A DNA stretch of 64,000 nt from Alopecurus myosuroides. Its lineage: Eukaryota; Streptophyta; Magnoliopsida; Poales; Poaceae. This document shows positions 35,201 to 46,048 of this stretch, one piece after another (the stretch's first letter is position 1; every line of letters starts with the position of its first letter). The translations under genes were made by a program, and so were the position numbers. The notes under the pieces were generated by a model, which saw only the letters and a list, made by a program, of their open reading frames with translations, ran no database searches and was not told where the DNA came from. Location: NCBI GenBank assembly GCA_028641055.1, contig CM054057.1:581764922-581828921 (forward strand), read 5' to 3'.

Positions 35201-35448
35201 TCACGGAAGAAAGAGTGACCCGGGGGCGAAACCCCCGGATCACGTGCTTTTACCTCGTCGGCATTGGGGGTAGGCCGGGACTCGTCACCCGGAACCCTCC
35301 AATGAATCTCCTTCTGAGGAGGGAGGATGCCTGACTCGGCCAGTTCTTCCAGTTTGGCCTGGGTCACGGAAGACCGCGCCCAATTGGCAGATATGGACTG
35401 GGTCGTCCTTGTTTTTGCCGGCTGCTTCCCTTTGTTCCTAGGAGCCAT
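32211..35448 (-). CDS. Element C antisense gene, apparently intact
   Basis: Predicted coding exons on the minus strand: 35448-34531, 34442-34358, 34269-33813, 33729-33336, 33194-32993 and 32896-32211. All introns are GT-AG. The exons total 2742 nt, or 913 residues plus stop, and I saw no internal stop. The N-terminal domain (GLRVFDIGPNSMLNITHF, CESYLCIPQNLALF) resembles the 'putative gypsy type transposon' family. Exons 2-4 are acidic and disordered, with an MCELNRKLSDWS block. Exon 5 is a coiled coil (ETEVRLREALEAEVETLNKD). Exon 6 holds WIELWKRSACRVG, LMLAKAYFPKLEP and an acidic tail. A net 12-nt loss near 35240 locally replaces about ten residues compared with B but keeps the frame. The start follows a TTTTGCAG acceptor. 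The function is unknown; a role in regulating or localising the element is speculation. Confidence 0.78.
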
Positions 35449-36631
35449 TGGTTCGGTCTGCAAAATACAAAGCAAAATGCACGAGACATTAAGACTCGGA
35501 AATCATGAGCTATCCGAGTATTCACGAGCAGTATCAGTGAGAGGCATGGGAACTATGAATTGTCCGAGTATCACTGGACAGAGCGAAAATTACAAACTAT
35601 CCGGGTATTGATGAGCTGTACGGAAATTATGGGATATCTACGTATCGGCAAGTAGTTACGAAAAAAGGTTGATTGCCTATGTGTCTAGTGCAAGTAACAG
35701 AACCGGAAGTGGTGGATTTTCCGGGTATCAAGAGCAGCCGCGGAAGTTTGGGCGAACTGCATCCAGATTGGAAAATTTGTGTATGGTTTCGTCGAGAAAT
35801 TAATGATTACAAGCGATAGGGGAGTGATGTGTGGTCATCTGTTAAGCGATTGGACAAGCTAGGATGGAGCTATGCGACCTAATCCGGCGTGAAGCAAGAA
35901 ATGGCCCGCGGGCGGACCTAGATCCAATCTAGGTCAAACAGGGCAATTAGAAGCTAGATCAATGGAAGTAAGGACTTTACCGGTGTGGATTGGAGAAGGG
36001 CGCGACGGCGGCAGATGGCGTAGTCGTGATGTCCCCTTGCGACTCCCGGCGGGCAGCTCAAGGGCGCGGCGGCGGAAACTGGCAGCGGCGGCGGGCGAAC
36101 CGTGGATGAACGCAGCTGGCGGCGGCTTGGCTCCGGCTGTGCGCTCGAGGTCTCTGTGGCGGCGTTGCGGAAATCCGTGCGAGGTGACGCCGGTGAGGAA
36201 GGAGAAGGTGGAAGGAATGAACCGTTGGGGTTAGGTCACCCCCTAGGTACCTATTTATAGGTACGGGTGGGGAAACCTAGGCCAACGGGTGGGAACCGAA
36301 ATTTTCGGGATAAGGGATACCCGTCCTGATTTTCTGGGATACGCGTTAAGTACTGGACGAGATATCCGGAATGGGTAGGAAGCAAATCTCTTCCGCGATA
36401 TCTGGATCAATTAACGAGTGGAATAAGCCGGATCTTTGGTATTCTCATCAGGGCATTGACCCGGAAAAGTAAAAGATGGATTCAGAGGAAACCGGGTTAT
36501 TATATGGACCACCGATGGAGTTAGGCCTAGCTGTTTATTAAAGAAACTTAACCCGGCCTCTATGAATTTGTATGTTTGTTATTTTTGCAGGGAATAGCAT
36601 GCGCTTCAAGGAGGATCTCGCGAAGCCCAAG
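35449..36631 (-). other. Promoter and 5' leader of the element C antisense gene
   Basis: A minus-strand TATA box at 36251-36259 precedes a GC-rich leader exon that ends at 35981 (CACACCG|GTAAAG). The leader intron runs to the acceptor at about 35460. B has the same arrangement. No other gene. Confidence 0.7.
36251..36259 (-). promoter_or_regulatory. TATA box of the element C antisense gene
   Basis: TATAAATAG on the minus strand inside GTACCTATAAATAGGTAC, as in B. Confidence 0.75.
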
Positions 36632-36647
36632 CTATTCTGGGGACTAC
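36632..36647 (+). other. Polypurine-tract region of element C
   Basis: CTATTCTGGGGACTAC adjoining the 3' LTR. Confidence 0.8.
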
Positions 36648-37134
36648 TGATGGAGGGATGATAACCCGGTATGCTAACGTCAAGGAGTAACTCGGCCCAA
36701 AGGACGTTGTGCAAGACCCGGCTTAGGGAAAAGGAGCTTCTAGAAGGCCCAGGAGTGTAGGCCTCGTAACCCGGATTGTGGGTTCCGATAAGGAAGTTTA
36801 GGGTTTTGTAAGTAGTGTCCGGGTAGGATTCCGAGTACGCCTTGGATAGCAAGCCAGGGGATCCGGGGATTATATAAGCCGGCCCCTAGGGTTAGATCAA
36901 CGAGTTCACAAGATACACAAGTTTACGAGATAGAGATTGCGAGATATCGAGTATCCATTGTAACACGAGTATCGAGGTAGTATATTCAGATCGTAGACTC
37001 GGCGACTTGATTGCCGGCTACCAGATTGCACATCACCATGCTTTCCCTTGAGCTAAACCCTCTCCCAAACACCAGAGTCGATTTGCCCCAAGACAAGTTA
37101 CCCCGGTAACGTCTGCCGTGATTATCCCACGACA
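36648..37134 (+). repeat. Element C 3' LTR
   Basis: 487 bp, partner of 23859-24346. It keeps CGA (not TGA) at the position that is a stop in the 5' copy. Confidence 0.93.
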
Positions 37135-37139
37135 GAAAC
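37135..37139. repeat. Right target-site duplication of element C (GAAAC)
   Basis: Matches 23854-23858. Confidence 0.92.
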
Positions 37140-37686
37140 CCTGATCCATGCGTACTCTACTGTCCCCGCATGGATTGAGCTCTGGAAACGCTCGGCATGC
37201 CGGGTTGGGATGACCCGGGGTCTTATGCTGGCTAAAGCTTACTTTCCAAAACTTGAGCCGGCAAAACTAGTGGCCGGGTTTCCGGAGTTCAAGGCCGATG
37301 GCTCCAGGTTCGTCGCCAAGGACTTCAAAGCTGTACAGACTGAGGTGCGTCACTCGGCGACTACTCTTGCCGATTCTCTGGACCTGAATAGATATGTAAC
37401 TCCATACGACGACGCAGATAAACCTGTGAAGGAAGATATGCCTTTACCCTTCGATATCTTGGAGAAGTGGAATGCTGACTCGTCCAGGAGGAGGGAGGAA
37501 GCCGCGAAGAGGGAAGCCGATTTGGAGTTAGCGCCCTCCTCCTCTACGCCGGCTGGCCGCCCGCCTGTTCGTCCTGATACTGCCAATCTGGGTGACAACA
37601 CTAGGAAGGCCTCTGAGGAGCAAACTCAAGACCAAGACCCGGAAGACAAGGGCAAGGCTGTAGACCCAACCCAGGAGGCCGAGTAA

Positions 37687-38828
37687 ACTCTTGACCGATG
37701 CCGTCTCAATACCTCATTCGGCCAATGGTCCTGTAAAATAATTATTCTTTTTGATAGCGCGCTTGTGCACTTTGTGATACTGCTATCGTGGCTTTGTAAT
37801 ACACTTTGATACTTTAATATATTTCGTGGTCCTTCTGGCCTTTTGCTTGAATTTGATATTTCTTAACTTTGTGCTTTTTCATCCTTGATTTCCTGACTTT
37901 CTGCTATGGTTCCTATTGTGAGACTCGGTTTCCGGGTCTCGTGGGCTTTGACTGGTGAACTTTTTTCTAAGTCCCCAAGTCCCCAAGACTCGGATTTTTG
38001 GGTTTTTGAGCTAAATAGCTGGATAATTTTTTTCTATTTTTAAATTTCCGAGTCCCCAAGACCCGAAATTCCGAGTATGGGGTATTGGGTCTTTCAAAAG
38101 GAACAAATTGTTGCATGCTAAGCCCAAAACCTAGAGCCGTTTCACATAGGTTTTGAAGTTATGCTTAATAAACTTTGAGTTTCCGGTTATTAACCTTGTA
38201 CTCTGCATAACTTGTGGTTTAGATGACCCTTTTGACTCTCTTGTACTGTAAGCCGGCTTTCGCGTGGATAATCATGTTGCTACAACAGTATGAAGACAGG
38301 GTCAGGCAAGTCCCATTGGGCATCATGACTGATTGTAATCATACGCTAGCGAAGCATGCCACTTTAGTGTGAGTCACATCGAGCTTAAGTAAGAAAGGTC
38401 AAGAAAGTTTGGCTCCTTTGTCCGGTTATAAGCTTGCAGCCGTACTTGTTTGCAAGTAATCGGCCCTTATAACTCATAGGCATCATGACCGGGTCTTTGA
38501 GTTTGTAACTGTGCTATTCAAGCAATCAGCCCCCAAGACCTAAATATATGCAATTTACTGAAGAAACTAATGTACTAAGAACAATAAATAATACTTACCT
38601 GGAAGGAGAAATAAAAACACAACAGAGATAAAAAACTTGATAAGAAACACATGAAAAGGCAACAATATATTATTTAACCATCTCTTTATTGATATGAGAA
38701 AAATTAGGTCACCAAGCCGCCTCATTAAAAACCCTCCAATCCCCTTAGGTACCCTGGATAGGAAAAGAGTGCGTCTGAAACCTGCTGCCTGTTACATCGT
38801 GTAATTCCACTTGTGAATCTAGTCTAAA
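37687..38828 (-). other. Element B spacer between pol and the antisense gene
   Basis: Non-coding, homologous and inverted relative to 31072-32210. TTTATT at 38685-38690 is the minus-strand AATAAA after pol. CCCCAAG(T/A)C-type repeats lie at about 37970-38070. Confidence 0.75.
38685..38690 (-). terminator. AATAAA after element B pol
   Basis: Minus-strand AATAAA at the same place as in A and C. Confidence 0.5.
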
Positions 38829-40496
38829 CTAGGTATAGTAGGGACGTAGTTGAGCTACATTCCAAGGTCTTTCTCTTTCCTGCATAGATGAAGTGGTATG
38901 AGCGGTGTCGTTAACCGTAGCCGACTCATCCCTTGCATCTATCAAGTAATATGATCCATTGTGCAGATTCCGGCTTATGATGAACGGTCCCTCCCATGGT
39001 GGGGATAACTTGTGTTTTCCTTCCTTTGACTGTACTAGGCGCAGAACCAGGTCTCCTTCCTGGAAGACCCGGGTTTTGACTCTCCGGCTATGATATCTCC
39101 TCAGATCCTGCTGGTATATGGCTGATCTCTCCAAAGATTGTTCCCTATGTTCTTCTAACATATCCACGGCGTCCTGCCGGGTCTTCTCGTTCTCCACCTC
39201 GACGTAAGCCGATACTCGAGGCGAGTCATGGATGATATCACTCGGCAGCACCGCTTCTGCACCATAAACCATAAAAAACGGTGTCATCTGAGTAGATCTG
39301 TTAGGTGTGGTGTTGATACCCCAAACCACTGAAGGTAACTCCTCAATCCATCCTCCAGCAGCTCTGATACATGGGACTCGCAATCGTGGCTTTAATCCAC
39401 GAAGTAACTCCTGGTTTGCCCTCTCCACTTGTCCATTGGCTTGCGGATGGGCTACGGAAGCTATGTCAAGCCAGATTCCGTTGTTGCCACAAAATTTCTC
39501 CATCTCGCCAAGGGACATGTTGGTTCCATTGTCGGTAATTATACTGTGAGGATACCCGAACCGGCAGATAATCCTTTTCAGGAATTTAACTGCCGTAATC
39601 GCTTCACAATTGGTAACTAGCATGACTTCAACCCACTTGGTGAATTTATCGATAGCCACCAGGAGATGTGTCTTTTTGCAAGGTGACATGTGAAAGGGGC
39701 CAACCATGTCCATACCCCAAACGGCAAAAGGCCAGGTCAAAGGGATTGTTTGCAACTCCATAGCCGGCACATGGGTTTGGCGGGCATACCTTTGGCATCC
39801 GTCGCACCTTGCCACCAAGCGTTCCGCATCTCCTAAGGCTGTGAGCCAGAAGAAATAGTGCCTATATGCTTTGGCCACAAGGGACCTTGTGGATGCGTGA
39901 TGCCCACAGTCGCCTTCGTGGATCTCTTTCAGGATTTGCCGGCCTTCTTCTGGTGCTACACAGCGCAAAAATACTCCTGCGGCACTCCTTTTGTATAACT
40001 CCCCATTGATGATGGAATACCCTTTTGCACGCCTCAGAATTTGCCTTGCTAGTACCTCTTGCTGTGGTAACTCGCCCCGTGATAGGTAAGCCAGAAAGGG
40101 CTCTGTCCACTCGGGAACAGTGCGTATTGTGGCCACGAGCTCCAAATCCGGGTCTTTGTTAGCCAGTTCTTCCTCAGACTCGGTTTTAACTGACGGCCGC
40201 CATAGCTCGTCCAGGAACACATTGGGTGGAACCGGCTCTCTGCGCGAGCCGAGTCTGGCGAGTGTATCTGCTGCCTCGTTTTTTCTTCTATCGACATGCT
40301 CCACCTCATACCCGGAAAAACACCCGGCAACCCGGTCCACCTCTCTGCGGTATGCTGCCATAGTTGCATCTTTTCTATCCCAAGTTCCCGAGACTTGCTG
40401 TACCACGAGGTCCGAATATCCATAGCACCGTATCCTCTTGATGTTCATCTCCTTGGCTATCTTCAGTCCATGCAATAATGCCTCATATTCAGCCAC
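38829..40496 (-). pseudogene. pol: Element B pol: second RNase H end and integrase, open
   Basis: This 555-codon open stretch is the least damaged part of B's pol. It begins in the plant/archaeal-type RNase H (AEYEALLHG, then GYSDLV where relatives have GDSDLV, so one catalytic aspartate is tyrosine) and continues with NEAADTLARLG. The integrase has its zinc finger (CDGCQRYA), GMDMVGPF, ITDNGT and VERANQE, and a C-terminal domain ending LRPYYT. The DDE triad is intact. Upstream, TAG at about 40520 separates it from the rest of pol. Confidence 0.88.
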
Positions 40497-43010
40497 GTTG
40501 TTGGAACAATCAAAGTGAATCTACAATACGTAGCTCAATTTGTGTCCTTTAGGTGATGTGAGCACCACTCCAGCTCATGATCCCTCGTACTGCTTGGAAC
40601 CATCAAAGTGCATTATCCAAGACTCGGAACTTGGAGTCATTGTGGGCATGCCTGTGTGAGTCCAATCATTAATGAAATCAACCAGAGCTTGAGATTTGAT
40701 TGCTGACCTGGGCTCGTAGTTGATGTGATAATCTCCCATCTCGATCGCCCACTTGGCTATTCTACCTGTTGCATCCGAGTTTTTGATGATATCCGACATT
40801 GGTATAGAGCTAACCACTGTTATGGGGTGTTCCTGAAAATATGGCTTCAATTTACGGCTGGCCATGAAGACCCCAAAAACCAACTTCTGCCAATGTGGGT
40901 AGCGCTGCTTTGCTTCTGATAACACCTCACTGACATAATAGACCGGCCTCTGAACCGGATGATCCTTTCCATCCTCCTTGCGCTCAATGACAACCACTGC
41001 GCTAACCGCCCGGGGCCCCGCTGCAACGTATAGTAACATGGGCTCTTTAGGACCCGGGGCTGCTAGGACTGGTGCCTCAGATAGCTGCTTCTTTAGTGCC
41101 TCGAACGCCTCATCCGCCTCTTGGTCCCAAACGAATTTATCAGATTTCCTCAAGAGCCGGTACAAGGGTATTGCCTTCTCTCCGAGTCTTGATATAAACC
41201 GGCTCAGCGCTGCTACGCACCCCGTAAGCTTCTGAACATACTTCAGGTTTTCCGGCTTTTTCAGACTCTGGATAGCTTTGATTTTATCCGGGTTTGCTTC
41301 AATCCCTCTCTCTGAAACAATGAAACCGAGTAACTTCCCTGCTAGGACCCCAAATACACACTTTGTCGGGTTAAGTTTCATCTGGTATCTTCTCAGGTTC
41401 TTGAATGTTTCCTTCAGATCATCAATAAATGTCTCTGCTTTTCTGGTCTTTATCACCACGTCGTCCACGTAAGCATGAACGTTGCGTCCAATTTGGTCCT
41501 CAAAGCACTTCTGAATGCACCGCTGATAGGTTGCGACAGCGTTCTTCAATCAAAAAGTCATGGTTTTGTAACAAAAGGCCCCAAAAGGGGTTATAAACGA
41601 TGTTTTCTCCCAATATTCCTTCTTGAGCTTGATCTGATGATACCCGGAATATGCATCCAGGAAGCATAATAGGTCAGTTCCAGCCACTGCGTCTATGATC
41701 TGATCTATCCTTGGAAGTGCAAACGGATCCTTTGGGAAATGCTTGTTGAGACTCGTATAATCAATGAACATCCTCCACTCATTGGTCTTTTTCATCACGA
41801 GAACCGGATTTGCTAGCCACTCCGGGTGAAATACTTCCATGATAAAGCCGGCTGTCAACAGCCGAGCGATTTCTTCGCCGATAGCCCTTCTTCTTTCCTC
41901 ATTCATCTTTCTCAGTCCCTGCTTCACGGGCCTGGATTTGCGATCAACGTGCAAACTGTGCTCTGCCAGCTCTGTAGGGATACCCGGCATATCGCTAGGC
42001 GTCCAGGCGAACACATCCTGATTTGAACGAATAAACTCCACAAGTGCTTTTTCCTGCTCATCATCCAAGTTAGATCCTGTGGCAAATTGCTTGGAGGGAT
42101 CACCTTCGACGAAGGCTACCATCTTAGTATCTTGCGCTGCTTTGAATTTTGCTCTATCATCCTCAGTGTTTGGCCTCTTCAGCGCTGTCCTGTCATCCGG
42201 GTCTACATGAGAACGGTAATACTTAAGCTCCTCTTTTCTGCAGGCTTGTTCTGCCATTGCCGCATCTCCTTCGTCACACTCAGCCGCTATATCCCGGCTC
42301 CCATGTATGGTGATGGTCTGTTTAGGACCCGGGATTTTTAGCTGTAGGTACACGTAACACGGCCTGGCCATGAACTTGGCGTAAGCCGGCCTCCCAAATA
42401 GCGCGTGATAAGAACTGCGCAACTTCACCACTTCGAACGTGAGCCACTCCACCCGGAAATTATCCTTTGATTCTCCAAAAGCAACCTCCAAGGTAATCTT
42501 TGCTTCGGGGCACGCCGAGTGACCCGGCACTATTCCGTGAAAAACTGTCGAACTTTTCTGTAGCTGAGACTCCTTGAGACCCATGCGTAAGAAAGTTTCC
42601 CAATATAGGATGTTGATGCTGCTTCCACCGTCCATTAAGACCTTTTTCAGTTCATAACCATTAACCTGTGGCGCAACTACCAATGCTAGGACTCCCGGGT
42701 GTTCTATTCTTTCCGGGTGATCTCTTCGGCTCCACGTTACATCCTGCTCGGACCACCTCAGGTATCTCGGGATAGCCGAGGAAACCGAGTTTACTACCTT
42801 CTTTAGTATCTTTCTATCCTTGTTAGAAATTCCTGTGGTGTGACCGTGGTATTGGCCCAATTTCTTGGGGTTGGCTTGGAAGCCTCCAGCTCCTCCCTGG
42901 TTATTACCTGGATTCCCAACTCCCAGGTTGCCTGTTGGAGGTGGGCCGTTGCCCGGGTTTCCACCCGGACCCGGTCCTCCTCCCCGGCCTGCACCTCGCA
43001 TAGCCTTGTT
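40497..43010 (-). pseudogene. pol: Element B pol: protease, RT, RNase H
   Basis: On the minus strand, the protease DGGSS (about 42635) and RT run in one frame with gag down to a TGA at about 41547-41549 in the RT TFGLKN motif, where relatives have GGA. RT continues in the same frame to about 40575 with intact YVDD (41460-41471) and the Ty3-type RNase H. TGA near 40575 (GGA in C) and TAG near 40520 (CAG in C) break the second RNase H. Because gag and pol share a frame here, the family makes a single polyprotein. Confidence 0.88.
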
Positions 43011-45651
43011 CACTTCCTCGTTCTTCCATCTCTGCAAATCCGCGCATTGTTCCAATGAGTGGTTAGCTGGCCTTCCGTTCCTGCTGTGTTTCGGGCACGC
43101 CATTCTGAAGATATCCCAGTTGTTACCCGGCCTTGGTGGCCCTTGATAATTTCCTCCGTTATGATTTCCTGCGTTGAAATTTCCTTCTGCCCTGGGCCTT
43201 GAAGACCCGGCTTCTGTGTTGGCGACAAACTCGGAATTCCCCTCGAACGGGCGCTTGTTCTGGTTGTTCCCATTGTTACCTCCATGGTTACCCGGCATAG
43301 ATCCATTGCCGATTCTTCCATTATTGCCTGTATTTGCTTTTGCTTTCTTGTCATCAACGTCCTCTTCCGTGGTATCCGTTGCAGCGTGTTTGTTGCATGC
43401 ATCCATTAATTCTCCCATTGTAACCTCTGAAGCATTCCGACTGGATTTCATGCGAGTCAATTTCTGCACTAAAGGCGTATACTTGCACGTCTTGGCCATA
43501 GCTTGCAACGCATCCTTCGGCTGAATATCTGTAGATGAATGCAATATCTCCATAACCCGGCGCACCCAGCTGCGCGCCGACTCTCTCTTCTTTTGCACAC
43601 ACCGTTCTAGATCGTCGATAGTAAATAGCTTCCTGCACGTTCCATGAAAGTGCTTGATATACGCAGTTTTCAACTCACCCCATGACTTGATAGATCCTTC
43701 CGGTAAATTGTTGAACCACAACTTTGCTGCTCCTTCCGACATCATTAAATACATGAACTTGGCTTGAAGGTTTTCAGACGCGTTGCAAATCGACATAGCC
43801 ATCTCATAACTGCTCAACCATGTTTCCGGATCCATAGTCGGCTCATAGTTCACTACTTTACCCGGTTCCTTGAATTTATCCGGGTAAGACTCAGCCTGAT
43901 GTTATCCGTCAGACACTTGGGCCCAGCGAGGTTAGTCGGTACTGGCCTCACCCGTGAAACATGCGATCCTGCGGGGGGTACGGCTGGACGTGGCGCTGCC
44001 ACTGGTCCATGCATCGCAGACCCGGCCGCGGCTCTCCTAGCTCTGGAACTATCCACAATAGCTGTGCTGCTGATACTGCTGGTGCTGCTTGCACGCGGGG
44101 AGGAGGCGGCATTTGATGCTGCTCTGCCCTCCGGCGCGCTGAACTTGTTTCCATATTGCCGGCATTGCCGTGTTGCTGGCTGATATAAGGTGTTCCATGC
44201 ATTCCACTTCTATTATCCGGATAATTAACCTGCTGAGCCACTGCCGTATGCAACAAATCGATCGCCCGTCGGGTCTGCTCCGCATGGGGTGACTCTCTTA
44301 CGGGGATCTGATTCAATGCTAACGTTGCGGCATATACGTTATCCATGGGGTTATTGAAGTGACCTGGTGGTGTACGAAATAGTGATGGTGGTGGTGGTGG
44401 CGCTGTGTTGCCGACAGGGGCCCCAGTTTGCAGTGTGGGCAACCCGGCCTGCACGTTCGCTGGCTGTCCTGCTCCAGTTGCCGGTTGATGCACAGTTTCC
44501 TGATTCACAGCCGGAATCGGCTGATCCTGGGGTGTGATGAATAGTGCGTTAGGGTTTATGACTCCACCCATCGCCGATAACCTTGTCTGGTATCTCTGAT
44601 GCACCCTGCTTGTTTCAGCTCGGAGCCGGTTCTCCAGCGCGTCCAGTTCGCGTTGGCGCGTGGCTACCCCTTGCTTTTCTGCTTCTACATCTCTTCTTTG
44701 TTGCTCTAGCGCGTGGCGTGCTACCTCCAAGTCCCTGGCACGTGCCGCGGCGTTTTCCGGAGTTATCACAGTAGCTAACATTGTTGGGTCCAAGACAATA
44801 TTGTTACTGAACAGGGCCGGGTGTTGCAATTTCGAAGGACCCGCCCCTGGCGCCCTGTTAGCCAAGAACCCGAACATATTTGCCTGCATCTCGCTATCCG
44901 CCTCTCGGCTGGTGACTGAAGCCGACTCTCCGTCAACCCGGGTTAGAACCGGATTTCCTTCAGCCGGATTCTGCTGCTGGGCCAATGCTTGCGCCGCTCC
45001 GACCGCGGCCGTAGTCACGTTCCCCTGATTGAGATTGGTTGCAGGGGCCGTGTAGACCGCGACCTGGCGCGCAATGCTTGGCAAAGACTCATACTCCTCC
45101 TCATCGCAGCTATCTTCCTCGTACCGGTCCTCCAGCAGGTGCAAGATAGACTCGGTATCCTCCTCTCTTGTGATCCGGCCACGCGGGGTCCATGCCGGCT
45201 CCTCCGGCTGTTCCCTCTTCGTGGTGGGCTCCTCTGTCGGATCCACCGTCCCGACCGATTCTTCTCCATCCGACTGAACGTGGGTGGCCTCTCCTGACAC
45301 AGAATCAAATCCAAAATCGTCAGGGGTTGAACCGAACGCACGTACCATCCCGACGAAGACGTTGACCCGGCCGATCGTGATGACGGATCCGGATTCGAGC
45401 AGATCCGACTCAGGCCCCCAGCCAAAATCGACCACCATCTTCTCTCCATCGGGGTTGGTGTAGATCTCGCCGACGACGAGGTTCTTCATGTTCTCCCGAG
45501 CTTCTCCCGTGATGTAAACACCCTTGGACGTAGGCCCCACGGTGGGCGCCAACTGTCGTGGGATAATCACGGCAGACGTTACCGGGGGTAACTTGTCTTG
45601 GGGCAATTCGACTCTGGTGTTAGGGAGAGGGTTCAGCTCAAGGGAAACCAT
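43011..45651 (-). pseudogene. gag: Element B gag, one frameshift
   Basis: ATG 45651 lies in the 5' LTR, 98 nt before its end. The frame crosses the primer site (QLAPTVG) without interruption and stays open to about 43948, so B shows the longest LTR-initiated gag (about 568 codons). A one-base deletion near 43900 shifts it. From 43853 the capsid core (AKLWFNNLPEGS, IKHFHG) and the CX2H-X8-HX4C motif (CPKH...HSLEQC, about 43090) are in frame with pol. N-terminal features: acidic region, helical RARDLEVARHALEQ stretch and proline-rich linker. Confidence 0.87.
45534..45551 (-). other. Primer binding site of element B (tRNA-Lys)
   Basis: TGGCGCCCACCGTGGGGC on the minus strand, two bases inside the LTR end at 45554. 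Confidence 0.85.
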
Positions 45652-46043
45652 GGTGATACGTGATCTGGTAGCCGGCAATCAAGTCGCCGAGCCTCCGATC
45701 TGAATATATTATCTCAACTCTCGTGTTACAAGGGATACTCGATATCCTGCAATCTCTATCTCGTAAACTTGTGTGTTTCGTGAACCTTGTTCAATCTAAC
45801 CCTAGGGACCGGCCTATATAGTACTCGGATCCCCTAGCTTGCTATCCAAGGCGTACTCGGAGTCCTACCCGGACACTACTTACCAAACCCTAAACTTCCT
45901 TATCGGAACCCACAATCCGGGTTACGAGGCCTACACTCCTGGGCCTTCTAAAAACTCCTTTTCCCTAAGCCGAGTCTTGCGCAGCGTCCTTTGGGCCGAG
46001 TTACTCCTTGGCGTTAGCCTACCGGGTTATCATCCCTCCATCA
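45554..46043 (-). repeat. Element B 5' LTR
   Basis: 490 bp, partner of 19548-20037. Minus-strand TATA box at 45814-45821 and gag ATG at 45651. Confidence 0.93.
45814..45821 (-). promoter_or_regulatory. TATA box of element B 5' LTR
   Basis: CTATATAG-type box on the minus strand, about 165 nt upstream of the in-LTR ATG. Confidence 0.55.
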
Positions 46044-46048
46044 ATGAC
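46044..46048. repeat. Right target-site duplication of element B (ATGAC)
   Basis: Matches 19543-19547. The D antisense frame resumes directly after it. Confidence 0.92.

Larger units (their letters stand above)
23859..37134 (+). mobile_element. Element C, full-length Tat-type retrotransposon nested in B
   Basis: C is 13,276 bp with LTRs of 488 and 487 bp and GAAAC duplications. It inserted in exon 6 of B's antisense gene, in the opposite orientation to B. It is the same family as B throughout, including LTRs, gag-pol, spacer and antisense gene. LTR differences by hand: about 10 substitutions and one indel (~2.1-2.3%). Its gag-pol has several stops, a frameshift and a mutated RT catalytic residue, while its antisense gene appears open. 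Confidence 0.93.
21153..37686 (+). pseudogene. Element B antisense gene, split by element C
   Basis: Exons: 21153-22082, 22171-22255, 22347-22803, 22887-23277, 23419-23620 and 23717-23858 joined to 37140-37686, each bounded by GT and AG. Exons 2, 3 and 5 have the same length as in C (85, 457, 202 nt), exon 1 is 12 nt longer and exon 4 is 3 nt shorter. The N-terminal domain (GLRVFDIGPNSMLNITHF, CESYLCIPPNLALF) resembles the 'putative gypsy type transposon' family. Exons 2-4 are acidic and disordered, exon 5 is a coiled coil, and exon 6 carries the C-terminal domain (WIELWKRSACRVG, LMLAKAYFPKLEP). There are two in-frame stops: TGA 23488-23490 (CGA in C) and a TGA in exon 6 near 23782. C inserted in exon 6, in the GMET|LIHA region. 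Confidence 0.82.
19548..46043 (-). mobile_element. Element B, full-length Tat-type retrotransposon containing C
   Basis: B runs on the minus strand with two 490-bp LTRs and ATGAC duplications, inserted in exon 1 of the D antisense gene. Without C and one of C's duplications it is about 13.2 kb. Order on the minus strand: LTR, tRNA-Lys primer site, gag-pol (45651 to 38829), spacer, antisense gene (opposite strand, 21153 to 37686, split by C), polypurine tract, LTR. The LTRs differ at 11 of 490 positions by hand count (~2.2%). Its integrase and RT motifs are intact, but at least one frameshift and three stops interrupt the single gag-pol frame. Confidence 0.93.

Noticed and set aside
43174..43524. 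Frames antisense to gag-pol in B and C, such as 116 codons at 43174-43524
   Set aside because: They mirror the conserved gag frame, recur at the same place in each copy and have no splice signals or own promoter; they are shadows of the coding strand.
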